Source: Blautia coccoides
GTDB taxonomy: Bacteria; Bacillota; Clostridia; Lachnospirales; Lachnospiraceae
NCBI RefSeq assembly: GCF_034355335.1
Contig: NZ_CP136422.1
Location: forward strand, 1,615,001 to 1,679,000
Length of the DNA: 64,000 bases
Direction of reading: 5' to 3'
Made by a program: the position numbers and the translations under genes. Positions 1-9,710 of the stretch are shown one piece after another. Every line of letters begins with the position of its first letter. Within the stretch, counting starts at the first letter, position 1. The notes below the pieces were generated by a model. That model worked only from the letters and a program-made list of their open reading frames with translations. It had not been told where the DNA came from and ran no database searches.

Positions 1-37
1 GTTATATTAGAAAAAAGAATTATCGGAGGATAAGAAT

Positions 38-1192
38 ATGAGAGTAGTCACAGCTATTGATTCATTGAAGGGAAGTCTGTCGTCCATGGAGGCAGGCAGT
101 GCTGCCCGGGAAGGGATTTTACGGGTATTTCCCGGGGCGAAAGTGAACGTCCGGCCGCTGGCAGATGGGGGTGAGGGCACTGTGGAAGCGCTGGCAGGAG
201 GCATGGACGGAAAGATACAGCGCGTCACGGTCACAGGTCCTCTCGGAAAGCCGGTAACATGTGAATATGGTATCATTGAGGACACAAAGACAGCTATTGT
301 TGAGATGTCAGGTGCGGCGGGCATCACACTGCTTACACCCGGGGAGAGAAATCCCCTTCACACCACAACGTATGGTGTGGGTGAGGTGATAAGGGATGCC
401 ATAGAAAAAGGCTGTAGAAGATTTATTGTGGGGATAGGAGGAAGCGCCACCAATGACGGCGGTATCGGTATGCTGCAGGCACTGGGATACGGTTTTCTGA
501 ACGCGGCGGGAGAACAGGTCAGATACGGGGCAGAGGGGCTTTCTGAACTGGTATCGGTCACTGCAGATCATGTTGTACCCGGACTTGAAGAATGCCAGTT
601 CAGAGTTGCCTGTGATGTGACGAATGTGCTGTGCGGGGAGCAGGGATGCAGTGCCGTTTACGGTCCGCAGAAAGGTGCCACACCGTCTATGATCGTTCAG
701 ATGGATGAGTGGCTGGAGCGGTACGCCTCACTGGCACAGAAGAGCTTCCAAAAAGCTGATCCCATGCAGCCGGGCACAGGGGCTGCCGGGGGGCTTGGAT
801 TTGCCTTTCTCACATTTACCAACGCTGTTTTGGAGTCCGGGATCAAAATCGTTCTGGAGGAGACCGGACTGGAGGACTATATAAAAGAGGCCGACCTGGT
901 CATCACCGGGGAAGGCAGGCTGGATGGCCAGACGGCTATGGGAAAAGCCCCTGTAGGTGTGGCAGAGCTTGCGAAAAAGCATGGAAAACCAGTCATTGCG
1001 TTTGCGGGAAGCGTGACAAGGGACGCCATTGCCTGTAATGAAAAAGGGATTGATGCCTTCTTCCCTATCCTGCGGGGGGTATGCACACTGGATGAGGCCA
1101 TGAAACCATTAAATGCCAGGGAGAATATGGCAGATACGGCAGAACAGGTTTTCCGACTGTTAAAAGCCGGAACAGCTTTAAGTTTTCATTAA
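38..1192 (+). CDS. glxK: Glycerate kinase (GlxK/GarK type)
   Basis: Predicted cytosolic kinase phosphorylating D-glycerate to 2- or 3-phosphoglycerate, feeding glycolysis. The 384-aa length is normal for this family. Visible motifs are DSLKGSLSS at residues 8-16, ADGGEGT at 42-48, GGSATNDGG at 134-142 and TGEGRLDGQT near 290, all typical of the glycerate kinase fold. The start has a good ribosome binding site (ATCGGAGGATAAGAAT). It runs towards the BTAD regulator and the two stop codons overlap by 4 bp, with no terminator visible between them. No sugar-acid pathway genes lie beside it inside the window, so the glycerate source is unknown. Confidence 0.93.
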   Translation: MRVVTAIDSLKGSLSSMEAGSAAREGILRVFPGAKVNVRPLADGGEGTVEALAGGMDGKIQRVTVTGPLGKPVTCEYGIIEDTKTAIVEMSGAAGITLLTPGERNPLHTTTYGVGEVIRDAIEKGCRRFIVGIGGSATNDGGIGMLQALGYGFLNAAGEQVRYGAEGLSELVSVTADHVVPGLEECQFRVACDVTNVLCGEQGCSAVYGPQKGATPSMIVQMDEWLERYASLAQKSFQKADPMQPGTGAAGGLGFAFLTFTNAVLESGIKIVLEETGLEDYIKEADLVITGEGRLDGQTAMGKAPVGVAELAKKHGKPVIAFAGSVTRDAIACNEKGIDAFFPILRGVCTLDEAMKPLNARENMADTAEQVFRLLKAGTALSFH

Positions 1193-4100
1193 AGCTCAGA
1201 TACTATTTTTTCGACAGCATCCAGATATTGTTCATCCACCGGAGAGTAGACATCCCGGAGCATGCGGCGCGCCTCATGGTAATAATATGCAGCGTCAGAG
1301 GGAAGCGCATTCTGAACGGAAATGTTGTTCTCGCCTGCCGGATAGACTCCCGCTTTTATCTGTGCGTAGATGCGGTATATAACTCCCTTTTCATAAGGAT
1401 TTTGCAGCTTTTCTGCATAACCCAGCGCAGTTTCCAGATGGTTCAGTGCCTTATCCCATTCTCCTTTTTCCAGGAGTATCTGGGAATAGTAGGAATATGG
1501 AAGACTGCGTCCCCACATAAGATTTCCCTGCTCGTAGCGGGCAATGGACTCTGTCAGATATTTTTCCGCAGAACAAAGGCTGCCGCTGTCATAAGCGGCC
1601 ATTCCCGCATAGGCGTAGAATACCGATACCCCGCTGACCAGGAAGTTGCTGCCGCCGATCTGCAGAGCCTTTTCATAGCATTCCATTGCCTTTTCGTATG
1701 CCATGGAATGCCGGAATGCCTCTCCGATCCAGGAATAGGCAGCGGCCAGATTGTATAGATGCTCGTCTCTGGCGGGGGAACTGCTGAAAATTTCAATGGC
1801 ATCCTGCAGATGGGAAATTCCCTTTTCCAGACTGCCTTTCATGATATCACCGAGACCCTGCAGCCGCTTCCAGATTGCTGTCTCATCAGAGAAATCCGTA
1901 GGTGAGAGAAGCTGCAGGGATTCCGATACAACCTCTTCCATTTTATCAGGTTCATAGCGGTTGATATATACACAGATCAACTGGCGGTTTGCCTGCAGAA
2001 GCTTAGTGAGCCGAAAAGTGGAAGGGGTTTTCTGATTCAGTTCTTTTAACTTTAAAATATAAAAAAGACCTTTCTCATAGCTGCATATCCGTATATAATG
2101 ACGCCCTATCATGTGCAGATAATCCGACAGTATTTCCAGCTGTTCTTCCCCGGAATTCTCCCCGTCAAAGAGTTCAAAAGAGGATTCATTTACTTTATTT
2201 TCCACAGCATAAAGAAGTTCTTCGATGCTGCTCAGGTCAGCGGACAGCCGGTCACTTGTCTCCTCCCTCATATCCAGGGTAAATAGAGTCAGATTATGTC
2301 CGATAATAGGAAAAAATTCATGGGTGACGTTCAGGTAATTATATAGGTATTTCACAGCATATTTCAGATATTTCTGCCTGTTGGCGCCCCTTTCAAAATG
2401 AAAGATCAGTTTGGGATACAGTGCCATATCAGCAGGGCCTGCGCAGAGGCGGCTCTCAAAATAATGGCCCGCTTTATTGTGGAGGATCCTCTTTTTCGTC
2501 CAGGACATTTCGTCGTACACATACTCCAGGATCTTTTGATGGGAGAAGGAAAAAAAGGTATTTTCCTGGTCCGCATCTTCTTTTAGCAAATCCTTGTCCA
2601 GAAGGTATTCAAGGATTTCTACCAGTTCAAAATCCTCTTTCCGGGAAAGAACGGAGAGACAGTCATAAGATACTCCGTCAAAAAATATAGATACCAAATT
2701 CATGATCTGGCGGTATTCCGCAGGAATAGGAGCTATGCGCTGCTTAATGATATTGCGCATATTGGGAGTGATATCATCGGGAGAGCCATGGTACTTTATT
2801 GTATTGACAGCTTCCGTGATAAAAAGTGCATTGCCTTCCGTTTCGTGGAATAGCTGTTCCTTTACATTGTCTGTAAAGACATAACCGGGAAGGAGACGGG
2901 AGGCAAGGAATATGGTATCACCATAATCAAAACGATTCACTGTAATGTGTTCTAATTGTCCGATGGAACACATATCCTCCGAAAAACGTTCAGCATCCCC
3001 TTCCAAGCTGCTGCGGGCAGTGAAAAGAAAAAAGAGATTCTGCCGGCTGTAATCTTTCAGACTGGTGATAATGTCGCGCATGAGTGACAGGCTCACCTTG
3101 TCTGCCCATTGTATATCATCAAAAAAGAAGATCAGAGGTACACCGGAGGACAGACGGATCAGGCCATTGACAAAGATACTCTGAATGCTTTTGTAATCCA
3201 GTGTGGAGATATCATCCGCGTCCGGCATGGGATGGCACTGTTCCTGAGTGAAGGGGAACAGGGCCTGTATACTCTGCACTAGAGAAATATGCTGCGCTGT
3301 ATTTTCTGTGTCTGCCAGGTACTGCAATAGTTCCCGGGCAGGCTTCTGCCAGGGTTTTAATATGTATTTCTCTTCCGCGCAATAGCAGCGGGAAGTTAGT
3401 AAAAGAGAATCTGCAGGCAGGGGTTGAGCGGAAAGTGCCTGTTTCGCAAGCCGTGTCTTGCCAACTCCGGCTTCCCCTATGAGCAGCAGGTGCTGTACCG
3501 GTACACTTTGTCCAAGAGAGGAAAGATTCTTTTCTATGCGCTCCAGTTCAGCTTCTCTTCCGCAGAAGACAGAGGAGACGCGTTCCTGAGATTTTAATTC
3601 CTTTCGGCCCTCCAGAATCTTATTCACTTCCTCGTTCCAGGTCTGCTCAATGACAAAAGCCAGGTCCTGTATATCTTTTGCGGGTGTCTCGAAAAGTTCC
3701 TGTTCCAGCAGGGATTCCAGACGGTTATAGATGTGCAGGGCCTGTGTATATTCTTTTCTGGAAAGGTAGATCTGCATCAGATATTTGTAGGCAGTCTCAT
3801 CAAATTCATTGATCAACATCTGTTTTTGGCAGAGAGACTCACAGAGTTCATAATTCCCGGAATCAAAGTGATGGGAGATGGCACAGTGTAGTTTTTTTAA
3901 GTAGTGCGCTTTAAAAACCTGGCGGTTATTAGTAACCCATTCATTAAAGGATATATTATTTTTCAGATAAAATCCCTCCAGAAAATCACCTCTGTACAGC
4001 GACAGATCATCCCCGTTTTTCAGAAAACAGTCTGTGTCAATAGTCAGGGAGAAGGCGGGATTGATCTTAATGATATCTCCGGATTCTTTTACCAGGAAAT

Positions 4101-4335
4101 CCTTTCCGAGATTCTTACGGATGATATAAAAGGCGTTTCTAAGGTTTGAATTTGTCTTCTCCTCCGTACATTTATCTTCCCATATGAGGTCAGCCAGCGT
4201 ATATTTATTCCCTGCTTTGTTCAGAAAAAGGTAATACAGTATGGCCTCTGCCTGCCGATAGGGAAAAACAAGGGGTGACCCGTCCAGCAGGATGGATGGG
4301 TTTCCCAGCATTGATACTGCCAATTGCTGACTCAT
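1189..4335 (-). CDS. BTAD/AAA/TPR transcriptional regulator
   Basis: Large 1048-aa regulator of the SARP/AfsR/MalT-like kind. The N-terminal ~95 residues look like a winged-helix DNA-binding domain, residues ~100-240 like a bacterial transcriptional activator domain (BTAD), followed by a STAND-type ATPase with Walker A GEAGVGKT at 287-294 and a Walker-B-like FFFDDIQWAD near 405. The C-terminal third (about 700-1040) is helical and repeat-like, consistent with tetratricopeptide repeats. It is divergent from the molybdenum hydroxylase operon, so it may control that operon; this is inference from position. The ligand is unknown. The promoter region is shared with a MITE-like insertion. Confidence 0.8.
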   Translation of the reverse strand: MSQQLAVSMLGNPSILLDGSPLVFPYRQAEAILYYLFLNKAGNKYTLADLIWEDKCTEEKTNSNLRNAFYIIRKNLGKDFLVKESGDIIKINPAFSLTIDTDCFLKNGDDLSLYRGDFLEGFYLKNNISFNEWVTNNRQVFKAHYLKKLHCAISHHFDSGNYELCESLCQKQMLINEFDETAYKYLMQIYLSRKEYTQALHIYNRLESLLEQELFETPAKDIQDLAFVIEQTWNEEVNKILEGRKELKSQERVSSVFCGREAELERIEKNLSSLGQSVPVQHLLLIGEAGVGKTRLAKQALSAQPLPADSLLLTSRCYCAEEKYILKPWQKPARELLQYLADTENTAQHISLVQSIQALFPFTQEQCHPMPDADDISTLDYKSIQSIFVNGLIRLSSGVPLIFFFDDIQWADKVSLSLMRDIITSLKDYSRQNLFFLFTARSSLEGDAERFSEDMCSIGQLEHITVNRFDYGDTIFLASRLLPGYVFTDNVKEQLFHETEGNALFITEAVNTIKYHGSPDDITPNMRNIIKQRIAPIPAEYRQIMNLVSIFFDGVSYDCLSVLSRKEDFELVEILEYLLDKDLLKEDADQENTFFSFSHQKILEYVYDEMSWTKKRILHNKAGHYFESRLCAGPADMALYPKLIFHFERGANRQKYLKYAVKYLYNYLNVTHEFFPIIGHNLTLFTLDMREETSDRLSADLSSIEELLYAVENKVNESSFELFDGENSGEEQLEILSDYLHMIGRHYIRICSYEKGLFYILKLKELNQKTPSTFRLTKLLQANRQLICVYINRYEPDKMEEVVSESLQLLSPTDFSDETAIWKRLQGLGDIMKGSLEKGISHLQDAIEIFSSSPARDEHLYNLAAAYSWIGEAFRHSMAYEKAMECYEKALQIGGSNFLVSGVSVFYAYAGMAAYDSGSLCSAEKYLTESIARYEQGNLMWGRSLPYSYYSQILLEKGEWDKALNHLETALGYAEKLQNPYEKGVIYRIYAQIKAGVYPAGENNISVQNALPSDAAYYYHEARRMLRDVYSPVDEQYLDAVEKIVSEL

Positions 4336-4379
4336 AAGATACCTCCTGATATAAGGCTTTGTTATAGTATTGATTATTA

Positions 4380-4512
4380 GTAACTATTCAGTAGGTCTGC
4401 GCATTTACTGCGCTGACCGTAAGAAAACATTTAGCAGCCAGGCAAAAATTCCATCGCCAAAGGCGATTTGCATGGATTTTTGCTCATAACTGTAAGGGTA
4501 CTGAACAGTTAT
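4380..4512. mobile_element. MITE-like palindromic element with 8-bp target duplication
   Basis: A 133-bp non-coding element bounded by 14-bp imperfect terminal inverted repeats: GTAACTATTCAGTA at 4380-4393 and TACTGAACAGTTAT at 4499-4512, matching as inverted repeats with 2 mismatches. It is flanked by perfect 8-bp direct repeats GATTATTA (4372-4379 and 4513-4520), as expected of a target-site duplication. Inside is a hairpin, GCAAAAATTCCAT against ATGGATTTTTGC, with a CGCC-AAA-GGCG tip near 4454-4464. No ORF is present. It separates the BTAD regulator from the xdh-like operon and could alter either promoter. Confidence 0.6.
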
Positions 4513-4520
4513 GATTATTA

Positions 4521-4648
4521 TTATAAATTCAGTGTCAAAAGATTACAATGAAAATCAATTTTTTTGACACTTCTTTTTTGATATTTTTTTGATGATTTTC
4601 CTATATGCTGGAACAAATAAAATCCGAGAGGTAATGGATGGTGAAAAA
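4521..4648 (+). promoter_or_regulatory. AT-rich leader of the molybdenum hydroxylase operon
   Basis: Very AT-rich stretch between the MITE-like element and the first hydroxylase gene. It has a TTGACA hexamer at 4564-4569, but no convincing -10 at normal spacing, which would fit an activator-dependent promoter. GAGAGG at 4626-4631 and GGATGG at 4636-4641 are ribosome-binding candidates for the ATG at 4649. Promoter assignment is weak. Confidence 0.3.
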
Positions 4649-6916
4649 ATGGAAAATTACAAAGTGATAGGAAAGGAACTGTCAAATGACCAGGCATACG
4701 GCAAAGTGACCGGGCGGGTCAAATATTGTAGTGATATGCAGTCTTTGGATATGCTGCATATGCGGCTGAAAGCAGGCACCATTCCCCATGGGATCATCCG
4801 CCGCATAAATACAGACGAAGCGCTGGCACTTCCGGGGGTGGTAGCAGTGTATTCCTGTGAAAACACACCGGGCACCTGTTATGACAGGGGCAGAGTGGAG
4901 GCGTGGGAAAATGTTCCCAACCAGGAAAAGCTGTTTGACAGGCATATCCGTTTTCTGGGGGAAAGGGTGGCTGCGGTTGTGGCAGTCACAGAGGAGACTG
5001 CGGCAAAAGCGTGTGAACTGATCACAGTTGAGTATGAAAATCTTCCCGCAGCCATATCAGTGGAGGAGGCGGCAGCGCCGGAGGCATTGCCCCTGCATGC
5101 AGGCGGCAATGTTTACGAGGTTCCATCGTTTGAATACGGGAACTTTGAGGAAGCCGGGGGAGATTTTTGTCATGAAAGCAGGTCCCATATAGGAAGAATG
5201 ACACATCTGGCCATGGAGACCCAGTCCTGCAGAGCAGCTTATGACGCCGCCTCCCAAAAGCTCACCATATGGTCAGGCTGTCAGTCTGTGTTTGGTGTCA
5301 GGAGCACAGTTGCGGAATACCTGGGAATGCCTTACGCCAGGGTCCGGGTCATAAAAGCCCCTATGGGAGGTTCCTTCGGCGTCAGACAGGAGACACTGCT
5401 GGAGCCATTGACCGCATATGCGGCCAGAATGCTGGAGGCAGATGTAAAGCTGGTTTATACAAGAGAAGAGCAGATCGTGAATACCATGATGAAACACAAT
5501 CTAGACGGAACGGTGAAGAGCAAGATCCGGAAGGACGGAACCATAGCGGGGCTTTCCATGTCCTGTACACTGGACGCAGGAGCTTATCTCACCGTATCCA
5601 GGGGGTATGCCTCCACTATCGGAGAAAAAATAGCAAAAGTGTACCGTATGCCCAATATACATTTTGACAGCCGGGTGGTCTGTACCAACCCCCCCATCAA
5701 CGGAAGTTTTCGGAGCTGGGGTTCTTGTGAGGAGGCTTTGCTTTTGGAGAACCACTGGAATATGGTGTGCAGGGAGATGGGGATAGATCCTGTGGAGTTT
5801 AGGCTGAAAAATATCCTGTATCCCTATGAGACGGAGGTAGTACATAAGATTCCAGTGGGAAATGTACATTTCAGGGAATGCCTGCTGAAGGGCCGGGAGA
5901 CTTTTGGATGGGAAAAAAGGAAGGAAGCGTGCAGAAAGAGAAACAGGGAGCAGAGGAGATACCGCTATGGAGTGGGCATGGCGCTGGCCTCCCATACCAG
6001 TTCCTTTTACCCCTATAGGGTGGATGTCTCCTCCACAGCCGCCAGGATCCAGGAGGACGGCAGCCTGATCATCCACGTGGGAATACATGACCATGGCTGC
6101 GGAACAGTCATGGCAATGAAAAAGATTGCGTCGGAGATTATGGAGATCAGCCTGGATAAAATTGAGCTGAACGAGGCGGATACCCAGAATAGTCTCTATG
6201 ATTATGGTTGCTATGCCAGCAGGACTGTGTATTCCCTGGGACAGTCTGTCAAACAGTGCTGCGAACACATTCTGAAAATGGCAAGAGAGACGGCAGCGGC
6301 AGCCCTTGGATGCAACAGGAGTTTTCTCCGCTACCGGTCAGGAGAATTTTTTAAGGAGATGGATGAGGCGGTGAGGATATCCCTGAAGGAGGTCATCCGG
6401 TATTCCATACAGACCATGGGACAGGATATCTACTATGCAAACACCACCAATGCCGGAGAAAATCCGGGTGTGGCCGCCGCTCATTTTACCGAGGTAAGGG
6501 TGGATACCTATACCGGCATGACAAAAATCATGGACTGTCTCTCCGTACATGATATTGGCAAAGCCATCAATCCTGATCTCTGCAAGGGGCAGATTGGAAG
6601 CGGCATACAGCAGGGAATGGGAATGGCACTTTGTGAGGAGATCAAAATACATCCAAAGACCGGGCAGACACTCATAACGAACTTTAAAAACTATGAGGTG
6701 GCCAATGCCTGTGACCTGCCGGATTATCAGACTCTGCTGATCGAGGAACCTGAGAACAGCGGTCCGTTTGGGGCGAAATCCATAGGGGAAGTGGTGGTGG
6801 TGCCTGTGGCGCCGGCTATAGTAGCGGGAGTCAACGACGCACTGGGGACTAATCTGACTAGGCTCCCCCTGACCCCGGCGGTCATTTTGGAAGCATTGGA
6901 GGAAAGAATCGTATGA
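4649..6916 (+). CDS. Xanthine dehydrogenase family, molybdopterin-binding subunit
   Basis: Catalytic large subunit (about 755 aa) of a molybdenum hydroxylase. It carries the family signatures MGGSFGVRQE and, near the C-terminus, GAKSIGE, whose final Glu (about residue 714) corresponds to the catalytic base. The frame is open back to 4589 with another ATG at 4634; 4649 was chosen because the upstream residues look non-conserved and it has better ribosome-site spacing. It overlaps the next gene by ATGA. With the following 2Fe-2S and FAD subunits it forms a complete heterotrimer. The substrate (purine, nicotinate or another N-heterocycle) cannot be told from sequence alone. Confidence 0.88.
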   Translation: MENYKVIGKELSNDQAYGKVTGRVKYCSDMQSLDMLHMRLKAGTIPHGIIRRINTDEALALPGVVAVYSCENTPGTCYDRGRVEAWENVPNQEKLFDRHIRFLGERVAAVVAVTEETAAKACELITVEYENLPAAISVEEAAAPEALPLHAGGNVYEVPSFEYGNFEEAGGDFCHESRSHIGRMTHLAMETQSCRAAYDAASQKLTIWSGCQSVFGVRSTVAEYLGMPYARVRVIKAPMGGSFGVRQETLLEPLTAYAARMLEADVKLVYTREEQIVNTMMKHNLDGTVKSKIRKDGTIAGLSMSCTLDAGAYLTVSRGYASTIGEKIAKVYRMPNIHFDSRVVCTNPPINGSFRSWGSCEEALLLENHWNMVCREMGIDPVEFRLKNILYPYETEVVHKIPVGNVHFRECLLKGRETFGWEKRKEACRKRNREQRRYRYGVGMALASHTSSFYPYRVDVSSTAARIQEDGSLIIHVGIHDHGCGTVMAMKKIASEIMEISLDKIELNEADTQNSLYDYGCYASRTVYSLGQSVKQCCEHILKMARETAAAALGCNRSFLRYRSGEFFKEMDEAVRISLKEVIRYSIQTMGQDIYYANTTNAGENPGVAAAHFTEVRVDTYTGMTKIMDCLSVHDIGKAINPDLCKGQIGSGIQQGMGMALCEEIKIHPKTGQTLITNFKNYEVANACDLPDYQTLLIEEPENSGPFGAKSIGEVVVVPVAPAIVAGVNDALGTNLTRLPLTPAVILEALEERIV

Positions 6917-7386
6917 TATTGCATTTTACATTAAACGGGGAAGAGAAAACTATGGAGGTTCCGGGAGAAAAACGGCTTTTGGATTTTATCAGAGAAAACC
7001 TGCATCTGACGGGGACAAAGGAAGGCTGCGGGGAAGGAGAGTGCGGAGCCTGCACCGTGATTTTAAACGGACAGGCCATCCACTCCTGCCTTACAGTTGC
7101 AGGGCAGTTGGAGGACAGTGAACTGCTCACCATTGAAGGGCTGGAAAAGAACGGGGAGATGGATGCCATCCAGAAAGCATTTATCAAAAAAAGCGCCATC
7201 CAGTGCGGATTCTGCACCAGCGGAATGGTGATGTCAGCAAAAGCACTCCTCCTTCATAATCCAACTCCTACCCAGGAGGAGATAAAACGGGCAATTGCCG
7301 GTAATATCTGCAGATGTTCCGGGTACCGGGAAATAAAGGATGCCATACAGGAGGCAGCCGAAAGCGAAATGGGAGGTGCCACATGA
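6913..7386 (+). CDS. Xanthine dehydrogenase family, 2Fe-2S subunit
   Basis: Small iron-sulfur subunit (157 aa) that carries electrons from the Mo centre to FAD. The N-terminal plant-ferredoxin cluster ligands are Cys39, Cys44, Cys47 and Cys59 (GCGEGECGACT). The second helical cluster uses Cys98, Cys101, Cys133 and Cys135 (CGFCTSG and NICRCSGY). Length and cysteine spacing match the family. It overlaps the upstream subunit by 4 bp (ATGA) and ends 4 bp before the ATG at 7383, so its stop overlaps the next start. Confidence 0.93.
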   Translation: MILHFTLNGEEKTMEVPGEKRLLDFIRENLHLTGTKEGCGEGECGACTVILNGQAIHSCLTVAGQLEDSELLTIEGLEKNGEMDAIQKAFIKKSAIQCGFCTSGMVMSAKALLLHNPTPTQEEIKRAIAGNICRCSGYREIKDAIQEAAESEMGGAT

Positions 7387-8276
7387 GCACAGAATATTTG
7401 CAGCCGAAGAGCTGGGAGGAACTGGAGAGGGAATTAGAGAGGCTGACGGACAGATCCGTTATTCTGGCCGGAGGTACAGATTTGCTTCCGAAGATCCGGT
7501 CAGGAAAAAAGGAACCGGATATTTATTTAAGCCTGTGTCAGTTAGAAATGCTGGGAAACATAGAAAGACAGGGGGATTGGCTGAAGATCGGGGCGATGGC
7601 AACCCATGGACAGGCAGCGGAAAACCCTCTTGTCAGAGAATATTTTACAGGGCTTGCCATGGCCTGCAGCCGGGTAGGGTCCCAGCAGATACGCAACAAG
7701 GGGACACTGGGGGGAAGCCTGGCGAACGCTTCACCGGCGGGTGATATTATGCCATGCGTTTTCCTGTATGGAGGGAAGTTAGAGATTTTAGGGAAAGATG
7801 GACTCCGCTATGTGGAAGCGAAAAAATTTCTTACAGAAAACGGACGCACAGTTCTTGGCAGAAATGAACTTCTCACATCCATCTGGCTTCCTGTGGAGGA
7901 GGGGCAAAAAAGCTGTTTTGCCAAACTGGGGAGCAGAAGAGAAGTGACCATTGCTCAGATTTCCCTATGCATATCCTGGAAAGAGGGGGATAATGGATAC
8001 ACGGATATGAAAGGCTTCATAGGGGCAGTGGATGTAAGACCGGTGGAGTTTGAATGTGCCTGTCTGTTGGGCGGGAAGTCCGAGGAGAAAAAAGAGGAAG
8101 CTGCCCAATGGCTGTCTCAGAAAATAAAGTCCATTCGGACAAGCAGGGCCAGAGAATCCAAATTAAAGATAACAGAGGCGGAAAAACGGTACAAAGAAAG
8201 AGCGGTAAAAGGAATCGTCTTTGATACAGCAGAGATGATAGAGAGAGAAGCGGAAAAAGGAGACGGAAGATTATGA
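7383..8276 (+). CDS. Xanthine dehydrogenase family, FAD-binding subunit
   Basis: FAD subunit (297 aa) of the molybdenum hydroxylase. The flavin-binding motif AGGTDLLPKIR and the later IRNKGTLGGSLANASPAGD are those of the CO dehydrogenase/xanthine dehydrogenase FAD domain. The frame is open upstream to 7314, but the ATG at 7383 directly overlaps the previous stop and gives the usual N-terminus (MSTEYLQPKSWEEL). Subunits here are ordered Mo, FeS, FAD. The stop overlaps the transporter start by ATGA, so all four genes are translationally coupled. Confidence 0.92.
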   Translation: MSTEYLQPKSWEELERELERLTDRSVILAGGTDLLPKIRSGKKEPDIYLSLCQLEMLGNIERQGDWLKIGAMATHGQAAENPLVREYFTGLAMACSRVGSQQIRNKGTLGGSLANASPAGDIMPCVFLYGGKLEILGKDGLRYVEAKKFLTENGRTVLGRNELLTSIWLPVEEGQKSCFAKLGSRREVTIAQISLCISWKEGDNGYTDMKGFIGAVDVRPVEFECACLLGGKSEEKKEEAAQWLSQKIKSIRTSRARESKLKITEAEKRYKERAVKGIVFDTAEMIEREAEKGDGRL

Positions 8277-9697
8277 GCGGCGGAAAAAAAGAACGGCAGA
8301 AAAATATGACATTTACAAAATCAGTGTTTGTATTCGCATTTGTAGTTGCTGCGCTTCTCACAGTGACTGTTGGTCTTGGGGGGCCGGCTCATGTGGCAAT
8401 GCTCATCGCAGCCATTGTGGCCGGAATTGTGGCTGTGGGTTCCGGTTATTCCTGGAATGAACTGCAGGATGGGATCGGTGACACCATCAAGGCAGCCGTG
8501 CCGGCAATCCTGATCCTGCTGGCGATCGGTGTGATCATCGGCGTCTGGCTGCTGGGCGGCATTGTGCCCACCATGATTTATTATGGGCTTAAAATCTTGT
8601 CCCCGTCGGTATTTCTGCTGGCAAGCTGTCTGATCTGTGCAGTGATCGCCACAGCTACCGGAAGTTCCTGGTCCACAGTGGGGACTATCGGTGTGGCACT
8701 CATGGGAATCGGCAGCGGGCTGGGCGTTCCGGCGGGTATGACGGCAGGTGCCATCATATCAGGCGCATACTTTGGTGATAAAATGTCCCCTCTGTCAGAC
8801 ACGACTAATCTGGCACCAGCTATGGCCGGAACAGATATCTTTACACACATAAGACATATGATCTATACAACAGGGCCAAGTTTTATTATAGCGCTTATCA
8901 TATATGGTATTATCGGCATTAAATTTGCAGGAAATAATTTTGACTACTCCCTGGTAGAGCTGTATACATCTACGCTGAAAGACATTTTCTATATCTCTCC
9001 TATTATGCTGATACCGCCTGTGCTGGTCATCGTCATGGTGATCAAAAAGATACCGGCCCTGCCGGGGCTCATCGCGGTGGCATTACTGGGATGTGTGTTT
9101 GCACTGGCTTTCCAGAGGGCTGAACTGCAGTCTGTGATCACCTCCGCTTTCTCCGGATTTTCTATTGAGACAGGAGTGTCGGAGGTGGATAAACTGCTGA
9201 ACAGGGGCGGCATGACCAGTATGATGGAGATTATCTGCCTGATCCTGATCTCACTTTCCTTTGCAGGGATCGTGGAGAAAAGCGGCATGGTGAACACAGT
9301 CATAGAGCGTGCCCTAAGGAATGCGAAGAAAGATTCCACAGTCATAACAGCAACCCTTTTGTCTACGATCTTTACCAATTTCGCCACAGGTGTGCAGTAT
9401 GTGGCACTGATCATTCCGGGCAGGATGTTCAAAGACATATACAGAGAGCGGGGACTGCATCCAAAGAATCTTTCAAGAGCTTTGGAGGATACCGGAACAC
9501 TGTGTGCTCCTTTTGTTCCGTGGGGGACAGATGCCGCATTCCTGTCAGGCGTTCTGGGAGTGACAACAGGTATCTACGCACCATTTTGTTTCCTGAATTT
9601 GATCAATCCCATTGTGTCCCTGATATGTGCACAGACAGGATGGACCATAGAGAAAATAAAGGGGGACAGTTCCCCTGCAGCAGACATCGCAGGATAA
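8273..9697 (+). CDS. NhaC-family Na+/H+ antiporter-like transporter
   Basis: Polytopic membrane protein (474 aa) with many hydrophobic segments and the NhaC/ArsB-type sequence character, including TATGSSWSTVGTIG near 125 and GDKMSPLSDTTNLAPA near 165. NhaC-family members exchange Na+ for H+ or carry organic ions. Its ATGA overlap with the hydroxylase FAD subunit suggests that it moves the hydroxylase substrate or product, which is inference. An alternative start is the internal Met at residue 12. A strong terminator follows. Confidence 0.85.
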   Translation: MSGGKKERQKNMTFTKSVFVFAFVVAALLTVTVGLGGPAHVAMLIAAIVAGIVAVGSGYSWNELQDGIGDTIKAAVPAILILLAIGVIIGVWLLGGIVPTMIYYGLKILSPSVFLLASCLICAVIATATGSSWSTVGTIGVALMGIGSGLGVPAGMTAGAIISGAYFGDKMSPLSDTTNLAPAMAGTDIFTHIRHMIYTTGPSFIIALIIYGIIGIKFAGNNFDYSLVELYTSTLKDIFYISPIMLIPPVLVIVMVIKKIPALPGLIAVALLGCVFALAFQRAELQSVITSAFSGFSIETGVSEVDKLLNRGGMTSMMEIICLILISLSFAGIVEKSGMVNTVIERALRNAKKDSTVITATLLSTIFTNFATGVQYVALIIPGRMFKDIYRERGLHPKNLSRALEDTGTLCAPFVPWGTDAAFLSGVLGVTTGIYAPFCFLNLINPIVSLICAQTGWTIEKIKGDSSPAADIAG

Positions 9698-9710
9698 AAA
9701 AATATGGATC

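Noticed and set aside
4564..4600. Sigma-54 type promoter before the hydroxylase operon
   Set aside because: TTGACAC followed by TTTTGA only loosely fits TGGCAC-N5-TTGCW; the conserved GG and GC are missing, and the BTAD regulator is not a sigma-54 activator.
5501..6268. 255-codon minus-strand ORF in the Mo subunit gene
   Set aside because: Antisense shadow of a conserved catalytic subunit, with no ribosome site or domain.
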